A stretch of 64,000 nt of DNA from Colocasia esculenta. Taxonomy: Eukaryota; Streptophyta; Magnoliopsida; Alismatales; Araceae. Below are positions 22,305-33,820 of the stretch, piece after piece (the first letter of the stretch is position 1; the number at the start of each line of letters is the position of its first letter). The translations under genes were made by a program, and so were the position numbers. A model generated the notes under the pieces. It searched no databases, was not told the origin of the DNA, and saw nothing but the letters and a program-made list of their open reading frames with translations. The stretch is from assembly GCA_014218235.1 (NCBI GenBank), contig CM024753.1, positions 181,450,348-181,514,347 on the forward strand, read 5' to 3'.

Positions 22305-25300
22305 TCACAAATTACACATGCCCAATTCTCTTCTGAGAGATGTGAATCTCTCTTCGGGTAAGGCTTTTGTGAAAATATCTGCTAACTGACCATTTGTGTC
22401 AATAAAGGATATTTCTATGTTACCATTTGCTACATGATCACGAATGAAATTATATCTAACATCAATATGTTTGGTCCTTGAATGCTGGACTGAATTTTTG
22501 GTGAGATTGATAGCGCTGGTGTTGTCACACAATAGTGGAATTGATTTGATATTTAGTCCAAAATCCTCAATTTGTTGCTTTATCCATAGGAGTTGTGTAC
22601 AGCAACTTCCAGCAGCCACGTACTCAGCTTCAGCTATAGACAGTGCCACTAAATTTTGTTTCTTGGAGGACCAGGATATCAAACACCCTGCAATGAATTG
22701 ACAACAACCACTGGTACTTTTTCTATCTACTTTGCATCCAGCATAGTCAGCATCAGAGTATCCTACTAGATTAATTTCACGGGATTTTGGATACCACATA
22801 TCTAAATCATGAGTTCTAGCTAAGTATCTAAATATTCTTTTTACGGAGATTAAATGAGATTCTCTAGAATCTGCTTGATATCTAGCACACATGCATACAC
22901 TGAATAGAATATCGGGTCTACTGGCTGTTAAATAAAGTAATGAACCTACCATACCTCTGTAGTTCTTTTGATTAACTTTCTTACCATTCTTGTCACTATC
23001 CATCCTTGTTGATGTGCTCATAGGTGTTGATAGTGGCTTGGCATTGTCGAATCCGAATTTCTTCAGAAGCTCCTTGGTGTATTTTGCTTGACAGATGTGG
23101 GTTCCATCTTTTCCTTGCTTGATTTGTAGTCCAAGGAAAAAATTGAGTTCTCCCATCATGCTCATTTCAAACTCTCCCTGCATCAACTTTTCAAAATACT
23201 TGCAAAGAGATTCATCAGTAGATCCAAAGATAATGTCATCTACATAGATCTGTACAAGTAATAATCTTTTAACTTTTGATTTTACAAATAAAGTGCTATC
23301 TACCTGTCCTCTAGTGAAACCATAGTTTAATAAAAAAGAGCTAAGCCTTTCATACCAGGCTCTTGGTGCTTGCTTTAAACCGTACAATGCCTTATGAAGT
23401 TTAAAAACATGATTAGGAAATTTTGTATCATCGAAATCTGGAGGCTGTTCAACATACACTTCCTCCTTAATAAAACCATTTAAAAATGCGGATTTAACAT
23501 CCATTTGAAATAGCTTTAAATCTAGAGCATATGCATATGCAAGTAAAATCATAATAGCCTCAAGTCTAGCTACAGGAGCATAGGTTTCATCGAAATCAAT
23601 GCCTTCCTTTTGGGAATAGCCTTGAGCTACCAGTTTGGCCTTGTTTCTTAAAATCACACCAGCTTCATCCAATTTGTTTCTAAACACCCACTTGGTGCCA
23701 ATAACTGGATGGTTTGATGGTCTGGGAACAAGTGACCATACTTGGTTTCTCTTGAACTGGTTAAGTTCATCTTGCATGGCTATAATCCAGGATTCATCAG
23801 TGAGAGCTTCATTGACTGTCTTAGGCTCTATTTGAGAGACAAATGCTAGATAATCACAAGGTATTATATTACCTCATGTTCTTACCCCTACAGATGGATC
23901 ACCAATAATATTCTCAGGTGGGTGATCTTTCTTGTATCTCCACTCCTTTGAAAGATTTTCATGTGTAATATCTTGTTGTTGCAAGTCTTCCAGAGGTGGA
24001 TCATCCCTGTCTTCAATTGAGGTATCCTTTAGTTTCTTGGACAGTCCGTCTGTATTATCATTGTCACTTTCTTCTTCCTTTCTCAAGGAAGGGTTAGTCT
24101 CATCAAAAATAATATGCACATACTGTTCAATCAATAAGGTACGTTTGTTAAATATTCTATAATATTTGGGTTTAGAAGCATGCCCCATGAAGATGCCTTC
24201 ATCTGATTTGGCATCCAACTTACCAATGTCTCTTTTGCCGTTGTTGTGGATGAAGCATGGACATCCAAAAGTTCTGAAGTGACTGATCTTTGGTTTCTTT
24301 CCTTTGAACAACTCATAAGCGGTTCTCTTCAATATTGGTCTGATCATTACTCTATTGATTATTAATGATGTAGCTTGTTGTGTTTACTGCTTCAGCCCAA
24401 AAATACCTTGGTAAGTTATATTCTGACAACATTGTCCTAGCCATATCCAATAAGGTTCTATTCTTTCTCTCAGCAACTCCATTTTGCTGTGGTGTCCTTG
24501 GTGCTGAGAAATTGTGTTCAATCCCTTCGTTTTCACATAACTTTGCAAATTTCTCATTCTGAAATTCAACTCCATGATCTGATCGAATACTAATAATACT
24601 GAATTTTTTGTCTTTCTGAACCTTCTTGCTAAAACTGATAAAGCTTTCAAATGTATCATCTTTATGTTCTAGGAATGACACCCATGTGTATCTGGAGTAG
24701 TCATCGACAATAACAAACCCGAAATTCTTTCCTCCTAGACTAGTGGTTCTCATTGTCCCAAATAAATCCATGTGAAGGAGTTCTAAGGGTTTAGAGGTGG
24801 TTACCACAGTCTTTGACTTGAAGGAACTCTTGGTGTGCTTCCCTTTTGCACAAGGTCTGCAGATGCCATTCATTTTAGTGCTGACCTTTGGCAGACCTTC
24901 CACAAGACCTCTCTTTATAAGCTTGTTCATTCCATCCAGACTACAATGACCCAGTCTTCTGTGCCACAATTCAGTTGATTGATCTTTATTTGCTGCTAAA
25001 CAGACATTTTGATCCTTGAGTTCTTCAAGATAGAGCACATATAAGTTCTTTTCTCTATTTGCCTCGAAAATTACTGCTCCATCCTTTAATATGCTACACT
25101 TTGACTCTTGAAACTGGATCTGATGACCTCTGTCACAAAGCTGGCTGATGCTAATAAGATTATGTTTTAGCCCTTTGATAAACAATACATCTTCAATAAC
25201 TGTCTTTCCTTTGTTGTTCACAGAACCACTGCCTAACACTGTTCCTTTTTCGTTATCTCCATATGTAACAGTTCCTTCTTCATTTTGAAGATGAGAGAAT

Positions 25301-25386
25301 AGCTTTCGATTACCTAACATGTGCCTTGAGCACCCAATGTCTAGATACCATTTGGATGCTCGAGAGTTACCCTGAAATGAAAACAT
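22305..25386 (-). pseudogene. Sirevirus pol: protease, integrase, reverse transcriptase, RNase H
   Basis: Protease is at about 25340 (WYLDIGCSRHM); the usual DSG is DIG, so the active site is altered. Integrase has WHRRLGH with CRPCAKGKH, then catalytic D, D, E (HMDLFG, SDHGVEF, QNGVAERKN). RT has YVDDIIFGS at about 23250. RNase H includes GYSDADYAG and ends near 22305 (GQLADIFTKALPEERF). A frameshift at about 24350 looks like a 7-base insertion between SYIIN and the following MIRPILK segment. A TGA at 23874-23876 is explicable as CGA to TGA. The domain order PR-IN-RT-RH is diagnostic of Ty1/copia. The copy is inactive but recognisable throughout. Confidence 0.88.
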
Positions 25387-26679
25387 TAAGTTTTAGGTAC
25401 CCAAGTTCTTTTGGGTCCTGATTGGTTAGTATCACTAGTTTCCCTTTTTATTATCCATTTCTTATGTTTAGTTGGACATGTAGTTATAATATGTCCTAAT
25501 TTGTTACAGTGACTGCAGCAGGACAATTTTGTTATTTTTTCTATATATTTGAAATGTGCCTTGTATGCAATGTCTTGTTCAGATACAAATTTAGGCGTTG
25601 GATATATTTTAGGATAAACTATGGTTTCTTCATTATCTGGGGGTGTATATCATAATCTATTTTTCTTCTTACCTGATCTTCTGGCACCTTTTAATATTAT
25701 GGAGTTTTTACCATTAGTGAATTTTTCTAATGTGCTAGATAACTGTATATTTTCTTCTGTTAGTGTCTTAATTTCAGTTTTCAGTTCATCTGAACTTACT
25801 TGTTTTTCTAATTTAGTTATTTGTTCATTCTTAGCTTTTAGATCTTCACATAACAGTTCATTTCTTCTTTTAAGTTTAGTTATTTGGCTTTCTAATTGTT
25901 CATTTTCTGATTTTATATCTGAGTTTGTGTTTTTCAGACAAGCATTATTTTTCTTACTTACTTTTAATAGTTTGGTTACTTCTCTATATTTATTGTATAG
26001 TTCATTGAATGATTCCTCTAAATTATCTGAATCAGAATTATTGCAGGAATCAAAGGAGGAGTCAGATGTTACCTTATCATCTGTATTTGCCATGAACGTC
26101 AAGTTGGCTTCTTCTTTATCACTGCTCGACCTTGATTCACTGTCTGAGTCGCTGCTATTTTCCCAAGCGACTGCCATTGCCTTTTTCTTATATTTCCTGA
26201 ATTTCTTGAAGCTCTCTCTTTTTTTGAATTCAGGCTTCTTGAGCTTTGGACATTCAGCTTTGATATGTCCAGGTTTCTTGCACTCATAGCATATTGGTTC
26301 TCCTTTCTTCAGGTCCTTTCCTTCTGACTTCTTAAACTCTTTGTTTTTCTTAAAGAATCTTCTGCCAGATTGAAATTTCTTTTTCTTGGCTAAAATCCGC
26401 TGCAGCCTTCTTGATAGCATTGCTTCTTCATTTTTACTGTCCTCAATACTTTCATTTTCATCTGAGCTTGCTTCTGATGAGTCTTCTTCAGCTTTTAAAG
26501 CATTGGAGTGCTTCTTTCTACTTGAGGACTCTCCTAGCCTTTCCATATTGATCTCATGGGCCATAAGGGACCCAATGAGCTTTTCCAAAGACATCCTTTT
26601 CAGATCATTAGCTTCCTCAATAGCTGTGACCTTTGGGGTCCATGAGGATGGTAAGGATCTCAGAATTTTCCTCACCATA
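25387..26679 (-). pseudogene. Sirevirus gag, C-terminal portion
   Basis: The gypsy-1 insertion cuts gag after MV on the far side; here it resumes RKILRSLPSSW. It continues to an acidic, serine-rich part and a CCHC knuckle CYECKKPGHIKAECP (about 26255-26300). A long coiled coil follows (LESQITKLKRRNELL, about 25760-26010). After a TGA at 25650-25652 the same frame reads on to a second zinc motif CSHCNKLGHIITTC (about 25480-25525) and a TWVPK segment that normally precedes protease. A coiled coil behind the knuckle is typical of Sirevirus Gag. The gene lies in three pieces in this window. Confidence 0.82.
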
Positions 26680-28955
26680 TGTAACGTCACGTGCCTTTCG
26701 GATCCATGCGGATCTTGTGAATTGTGGTTGTGGCGGCCGTTGTGAGGCCAGTGTGAGTCGGTTGTGTGGAATGTATGGTGTGGATGCATGGCTTGAGCAG
26801 GTGAAGAGCAGGGTTGGTCCTGAAAAGAAACGGGACCTACTGCTGTTTAGTTGTAGTTGGCGGCCAGGGGTGGTCGTTAACTGTTGGCGTCCAGCTTAGT
26901 GGACGTTTACTGCATGAACTTGGCGGCAGTAAATGTGGACGCAGAGGGTGGCGGTTGCTGTTGGCGGCATGGGGGTTGACGCCAACCTGAGAATGGTGCA
27001 GGTTATAGGCTCACCCGAGGGCAGTTCTCTCAGCTCTCATTCATTCCCTCTTGCCCCAGCTTGCTGCCCCCGAGTCTTTGAAGCTTCTAACAGGTACCGA
27101 GGAGTAGTTGGACGATCGTAGAACGCGTGGCGTCGCCGAATTGCACGAGGAAATGTCGCGGCGTGGTGCAATTCGTGTGGGAGCTCGCAGAGGGCTCGGC
27201 GTGAACCAGGAGATCGTGGGAGGTTCTAGCGCGTTATGAGGTAGGGGACGAACCCGTTTAACTCCGTAGGAACATTAAAACACATCATAACTACTTGAAC
27301 CAGCATGATAATGCATGTTTGGATAGAGTTGCACCATATGGGGATAATGGGTGGTTTGAGTAGTTTAATGTATGAAGCATGTTCTAGTGGGTTATATTGG
27401 GTTCCTGCATGTTAAAAGAGTAGTTTTATATGATTTTCTGTAGTTAAAATGGCTGGAAAGCCCGCAGAGCCGGATTAGGGTTTCTGCAGGGTTTATGGCC
27501 GAAGAACTTGGCGTCAAGATCGCTTGTCGCCAAGATCCTCAGCCAGGAGGTTAACGGCCAGAACCCTTGCCGTTGACTCCCTGTAAGCGGCAGTCGATGT
27601 GGCCGCCTACCTCTATATGAGCAGAAATGACTAAGTACAGTATTTATCATTATTGCATGTGTGTTGACACATGAGGTGCACTGAGTGCACATGGTTCTCG
27701 TGTTTAGTATACAAAGTATACAGTTAGCTATCTACTTTAGTGACTGCGTGTTGTTTACGCGAGTCAGTTGGGTTCACGTGGAGTGGACCATGGTTACTTG
27801 TGGTTTACGTGAGGTTTCACGTGGTTTGTGTGTGACGTGCACGTGGTTCTGTGTACGTGGCGAGTAGTACGACGCCTACCGTGGTTACCTCTCCAGTTGG
27901 GTGCCCCAGGTTCTTTGTGAGCCAGGCTGTTAGCTCGGGGCTTTGTCCCAGTACTTGTGCTGTACCGTCGAGGTCTGTGTCGTCTGACCTGGACACACTC
28001 ACTCTTGTGTTAGAGTTGTACGTCCGGCTGAGGGAAAGACGACAGTGGGACAGTGACACTAGAGTTTGTTTTTAGTCACTTGTAGCGCGCTCGTAGTTGG
28101 GGGTACGGACACCAGTAGACGTACTGGACCCCAGCTAGTCCTTTTCCAGTGCCTCACTCTAGCGAGCCCAGGCCAGGGTCTCTGAAGGTGCCAGGCATGG
28201 GCCTGTGACCGTGTGGTCTGCAGGTGGTGGTGTTTAGTTGGTCTCCACAGTTGATTGACCTTTTTACGTGGAGCGGCAGCTGGACCTTTCGTCCATGGCT
28301 GCGAGACTGAGAGGTAGACCTGTGTTAGTTGTCCGAGTCAGTTTCTGGTGTCGCGAACCAGTTCACGTGGCTCGTGTTGGCTGTCTCTACTTTAGCTTGT
28401 ACACCTGTACTGGTTTGCCGTTTAATTATTACTGTTGTTTCTCGTAGTCGGCAGACGGTGAGTACTTTTACAGCTTTACTTACCTGCTTAGTTGTTATAT
28501 TAATTGTTGGTGCTGTTTACTATTCGTACTCGTGGTGTTTGTTTCGCTCGGTTTTGGGGGAGTTCCCTACTGAGCCAGTGACTAGAGAGGCTCATCCCTA
28601 CCCCCACAGGTGAGAGCGAGGAGGACGTCTCTCATCCGACGTCCAGTTCCGGGCCGCGTCGTAGCGGTGCAGGGTCAGCACCTCCAGCAGAGTAGCTTCA
28701 GCAGTGTAGCTTTGTAGTTGTTTACTTCTTTTGTTGTACCTCGGGGTATGCCCCAGGCCTTTGTACATCTTTACAGTTTTTAATGGAATATGGCTATGTA
28801 AATTGTGAAAATTTTATATGAAATGTGGTGTGTTCCTTTATGTTTACACGGACTGTGGTTTGGTATCCCTTGCGAGGCTTTGGCCCGTTCGCGGGAGGCG
28901 GACTCGGATCAAGTACGTTATCGGTTAACGGACTTGGCCGAGGCGATCCGTCACA
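26680..28955 (+). repeat. gypsy-1 5' LTR
   Basis: Starts TGTAACGTCACG and ends CGATCCGTCACA. A TATA-like CTATATGAGC stands near 27612. It carries an array of 28-base dyads: 26855-26882, 26883-26910, 26919-26946, 27507-27534, 27550-27577 and 27583-27610. The best is 27507-27534, with arms CTTGGCGTCAAG and CTTGTCGCCAAG around ATCG. Confidence 0.93.
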
Positions 28956-28957
28956 GT

Positions 28958-28970
28958 TGGTATCAGAGCA
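28958..28970 (+). promoter_or_regulatory. gypsy-1 primer binding site
   Basis: TGGTATCAGAGCA lies two bases behind the 5' LTR end, complementary to initiator tRNA-Met. Confidence 0.92.
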
Positions 28971-29109
28971 AGGTCCGTGTTAAATAAGGGAATTAAAAGG
29001 ATACATAGCCATATTTCGGTCATTATACACTGCTGGTAGGGACCCTGGTTTTTGATCATTCGTGGTTTTGATTTTTGTCTGGTGTTTTGTGTATGTAGAA
29101 ATTTCTGAA

Positions 29110-30243
29110 ATGGCTGATAGGAGAGATTGGGGTGGTGGAGGAGATGATCCGGAGGAAAGCACCCAGCGTATGATAGAAAGAATTTGGGAGAGCCTCACGG
29201 ATATTCGGGCAAGAATGGATCAGCAGGCGCCAGTACCACCAGTTGCAGTGCCACCTGGGGATGGAGAGGATGTACCTGTTGCTCCAGTTCCGCCCAGAGT
29301 GGAGGTGCCTTTTGTAGAACCTGTGCCACCACCAGTGTTGATAGCAGAAGAACCCGTGATGCAGGTAGAGAAGTTTCTGAGATTGCAGCCGCCTACTTAT
29401 TCAGGAGGGCCGAATCCAGATACAGTCGAGCACTGGGTTCATGAAATAGAAAGAGTCTTTGTGACTATGAGGTGTCCGGCAGCGGATAGAGTGGTGTTAG
29501 CTGCTTACCAGTTGAGAGGTTTTGCATTGGAATGGTGGCGATTGAAAATGCAAACCACTTTTGCAGGCAGGACGGAAGAAGCTATCACATGGCCGGAGTT
29601 TCTTGATGTATTTAACGATACATTCTTTCCGATCCAAGTGCAGCAAGTAAAAAGAGAGCAATTCCGAACTCTTCAGCAAGGTAACTCTTTAGTTTTAGAG
29701 TACCAGATGAGATTTATGGCACTTAGCCGTTATGCGTCATATGTGGTTTCAGATAATAATATGATGGTTGAGTACTTTATCAGAGGTTTGAGAGTGGAAT
29801 TGCAGGATGCGATAGTACCTCTTATGTGCAAGACAGTGGAAGAGGCAGCACAGAGGGCAGCTACTTTGGAAAGGTCTATCCGCACTCGTCAGGCAGGTGA
29901 ATCAGGTTCAGGTAGTTTCCGGCTACCGCAGCAGACAGTAGGTGCAAGCAAGGGCAAGGCACCAGCAGGACCTTCTTCATCTGGTTTCGGGAAATGGGGC
30001 CAGAAATTAAAGCAAGCATTTAAAGGCAAAGGAAGAGGATGGGGAGGTCGTCCGCAGTTTCAGCAAGGCCGTGGTAGGCCTGAGGTGGAGGAGTCGCAGC
30101 AGAGCACTGCCAGGCAACCTATTGTTCCTCCAGGGTATAGATGTTATAATTGCAATCAGCCAGGACATTTGATCCGCAACAGTCCGTATGCAAGAGAGTA
30201 TGGGTATGGCAGAGGTGTGCAGCAGCAGCAGCAGCCTCAGTAG
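29110..30243 (+). pseudogene. gypsy-1 gag
   Basis: The start at 29110 (MADRRDWGGG) suits the family. The gag core spans about 29390-29880 (PDTVEHWVHEIERVF, YQMRFMALSRYA). A basic glycine-rich part and a zinc knuckle follow at about 30138-30185. The knuckle reads CYNCNQPGHLIRNSP, where the last cysteine of CCHC is serine, so nucleic-acid binding would be damaged. A TAG at 30241-30243 in a CAG-rich run ends the frame. The same frame reads on into protease, so this was originally one gag-pol polyprotein. Confidence 0.88.
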
Positions 30244-33200
30244 TTCCAGCAGCCACAGGCAGGTCGTGGCAGAGGAGCACCGCAGCAGCGAGGGAGAGGC
30301 CGGGTTATGGCTATCACCCGAGCCCAGGCAGAGGCGTCAAATATGATAGAAGGTACTTTACCTCTTTATGAATATTCAGTAAGAGTCCTATTTGATTCGG
30401 GTGCCTCTCATTCTTTTATTTCCGAAGAATTTCTGGATTGCATAGCTCATCCTTTAGAAGAGAAGTCTTGTGAGTTAGTGGTGGAGGTTCCTTCATGTGA
30501 GTTCTTACTCACTTCGAGCTATATAGATGAAGCTCCTGTTATGATTGAAGGGAACCAGATGCCGGGTCGGTTGTATGCCCTGCAGCTGTCAGATTATGAT
30601 ATCATTCTGGGTATGGATTGGCTTGAGATGTATGGAGCAATGTTAGATTGCAGAAAGAAAAGGATCAGATTTTGTCATCCTAATGGTGCAGTGTTTGAAT
30701 ATCAAGGTATGTCTTTTTATACCTCCAAGTTTCTAATTTCTGCAATTAAAGCTAGAAAGTTGATTAATGATGGGTGTGTGGCTTATTTAGCCTCGGTAAG
30801 TTTGGTAGAGGCCAGTCAGCCAATAGAAGCAGTTCCCGTGGTTAGGAATTTGCTGATGTTTTTCCGGAAGACTTTGCCTGGTTTAGCTCCACACAGAGAG
30901 GTGGACTTTTCTATTGAGTTGCTGCCAGGTACCATGCCGATTTCTAAAGCCCCATATCGGATGGCACCAGCAGAACTTAAAGAATTGAAAAAGCAGTTGG
31001 AGGAATTGTTGCAGAAAGGTTTTATTAGACCGAGTCATTCCCCGTGGGGAGCGCCGGTTTTATTTGTGAAAAAGAAAGATGGAAGTTTTCGGATGTGCAT
31101 TGATTATAGAAAATTGAATGATGTGACCATCAAGAATAAGTACCCGTTGTCGAGGATAGATGATTTATTTGATCAGTTGCAATCAGCAAAGGTATTTTCT
31201 AAGATTGATTTGAGGTCCGGGTACCATCAGTTAAGAATTAAAGAGGAGGATATAGATAAGACAACGTTTAGAACTAGATATGGTCACTGTGAGTTTGTGG
31301 TAATGCCTTTTGGGTTGACTAATGCTCCTGTAGGTTTTATGGATCTGATGAATAGAATTTTTCATCCATATTTAGATCAATTCATTGTGGTCTTTATTGA
31401 TGATATTCTAATTTATTCAGCATCTGAAGAGGAGCATGCAGCTTATTTGAGGTTTACCTTGCAGTTGTTAAGAGATAACCAGTTGTTTGCTAAATTTAGT
31501 AAGTGTGAATTCTGGTTAAAGGAAATTCAATTTTTGGGTCATGTTATTTCAGCCAAAGGAGTAGCAGTAGACCCGAGTAAAGTGGAAGTTGTGTCTAGGT
31601 GGGGAGTGCCTAAGACAATAACCGAGATTAGAAGTTTTCTGGGGTTGGCAGGTTATTACAGACGCTTTATTCAGGATTTTTCTAAGATTGCAGCACCTAT
31701 GACTAGACTGACCAGGAAAGGAGTGCCTTTTGTGTGGTCCGGTGAATGTCAAAGAAGTTTCATGGAATTGAAGAAAAGACTCACATCAACACCTATATTG
31801 ACATTACCATCAGGGAGTGGTGGATTTGTGTTGTATACTGATGCTTCAAGAAGAGGTCTTGGTGCAGTGCTTATGCAGCATGGTAAAGTGATAGCCTATG
31901 CATCCAGGCAATTGAAGCCAGCAGAAGAAAATTACCCCACTCATGATTTGGAATTAGCTGCAGTTGTATTTGCTTTAAAAATGTGGAGACATTATCTGTA
32001 TGGCGAGAGATTTGAGATTTTTACAGATCATAAAAGCTTGAATATATTTTCTCGCAGAAAGATTTGAATCTTCGCCAGCGCAGATGGGTTGAATATTTGA
32101 AAGATTATGATTTCAGTTTGGCTTACCATCCGGGTAAGGCCAATGTTGTAGTAGATGCCTTGAGTAGAAAGACATATATGAATCTGATGATGATTAAAGA
32201 ATGGAAGTTGTATGAAGAAATAGCAGAGAATTCCTTGTATGTGCCCAGCAGTCAGCGACGGGCAATTCTAGCTGCTAGTGCTGTAGAGCCGTCTTTGTAT
32301 TGGCAGATCATTGAGGCTCAGAGAGCAGATGCAGGTTTACCTAAATTGTAAAAATGGAAGGAGTTTCTATTGATGATAATTGTGTGGTCAGGCTTAGGGG
32401 CTGGTTGTTTGTTCCTACAGAGAGAGAGGTGAAGCAGCGAGTTCTGGAAGAGGCTCATAAATCTAGGTACACTATTCATCCGAGTAGTACTAAAATGTAC
32501 CATGATTTAAGAAAGCATTTTTGGTGGCCTCATATGAAGAAAGAAATAGCAGAATTTGTGGCAAGATGTGCTATCTGTCAACAGATTAAAGCAGAGCATC
32601 AGAAGCCTGGAGGTCTATTGCAACCGTTGCCTATTCCACAGTGGAAATGGGATGATATCGCAATGGACTTTGTGGCAGGTTTACCAAGATCGAGTTCAGA
32701 GCATAATGGAATATGGGTGTTTGTTGACAGATTGATTAAGGTGTGCAGATTAGTGGCAGTGAGTATGTCTTGGACAGTGGACAGGTTGGCAAATATTTAT
32801 GTTGAAAGAATTGTTCCACTGCATGGTATTCCGAAGACTATTGTATCAGATAGAGATCCAAGATTCACTTCTGGTTTTTGGAGGAGTCTGCAGAAAGTGA
32901 TTGGTTCTGAGTTGAGATATAGCTCCGCTTATCATCCCCAAACAGATGGTCAGATAGAGAGGACTATTCAGACAATTGAAGATATGTTGCGGGCTTGTTG
33001 TTTAGTTTGGGGAGGTAGTTGGGAGCATCATTTGGGAATGGTTGAGTTTGCCTACAATAATAGTTATCATACCAGTCTTGGGATGGCACCGTATGAAGTT
33101 TTATATGGAAGGCCATGTAGAACCCCATTGAACTGGCATGAAGTGGGAGAAAGGCAGTTGGTGGGTCCTGAATTGATTCAGTAAACCACGGAAGTGGTAA

Positions 33201-33703
33201 AGCTTATTAAAGAAAAATTGCAAGCAGCTCAAAGTAGGTAGAAAAGTTATGCAGATGTGCGGAGGAGACCACTTCAGTTTGAGGTGGGAGATTTTGTTTT
33301 TCTGAGAGTTTCCCCGAGTAAAGGTATTATGAGATTTGGCAAGTCTGGGAAGTTGAGTCCAAGGTATGTGGGACTTTTCCAGGTGATTGAAAGAATTGGG
33401 GAAGCAGCTTGTAGGCAGGATTTGCCAGCTGATTTTGCAGATGTGCATGATATTTTCCATGTCTCCATGTTGAAAAAGTGTATTGAAGATCCAGCTCAAA
33501 TAATTAGATATCAAGGTGGTGACCTGAGGCCGGACATGACTATGCCAGAGTATCCGGTGCAGATCACAGATCGAAAGATAAAAAAGCTGAGGAATAAAGA
33601 AATTGAGCTAGTTAAAGAGAGATGGAAAAATAGATTAGGTGGTGAGGATACCTGGGAGTTGGCCGCAGAAATGGCTAAAGGGTATCCCTATCTGTTTGAG
33701 TAA
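30244..33703 (+). pseudogene. gypsy-1 pol: protease, RT, RNase H, integrase, chromodomain
   Basis: Protease has FDSGASHSF at about 30391. RT spans about 30950-31500 with VFIDDILIYS at about 31390. RNase H starts at about 31825 (LYTDASRRGLGAVL). A single-base loss near 32043 shifts the frame, and a stop with a further one-base loss occurs near 32350. Integrase (32354-33184) keeps its zinc region and D, D, E (MDFVAGLP, VSDRDPRF, TDGQIERT). TAA at 33182-33184 and TAG at 33239-33241 precede the C-terminal part (33257-33703), which ends in a chromodomain-like tail (EDTWELAAEM). The PR-RT-RH-IN order is that of Ty3/gypsy. Confidence 0.88.
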
Positions 33704-33820
33704 GTTTGTGTATTTTCTTTTTAGATGATAGTACTTGTAAAAGTGTGTTTGTATGAGTTGTTTAACTTCGAATTGTGTTATGAATTTCGAGGTCGAAATT
33801 TTCTTTTTAGATGATAGTAA
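33704..33820 (+). promoter_or_regulatory. gypsy-1 3' untranslated and polypurine region
   Basis: TTTCGAGGTCGAAATTTTC followed by TTTTTAGATGATAGTAA directly precedes the 3' LTR at 33821, like the equivalent region of gypsy-3 at 1981-2030. GATGATAGTA also occurs earlier at about 33724, so this short end region is partly duplicated. Confidence 0.6.
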
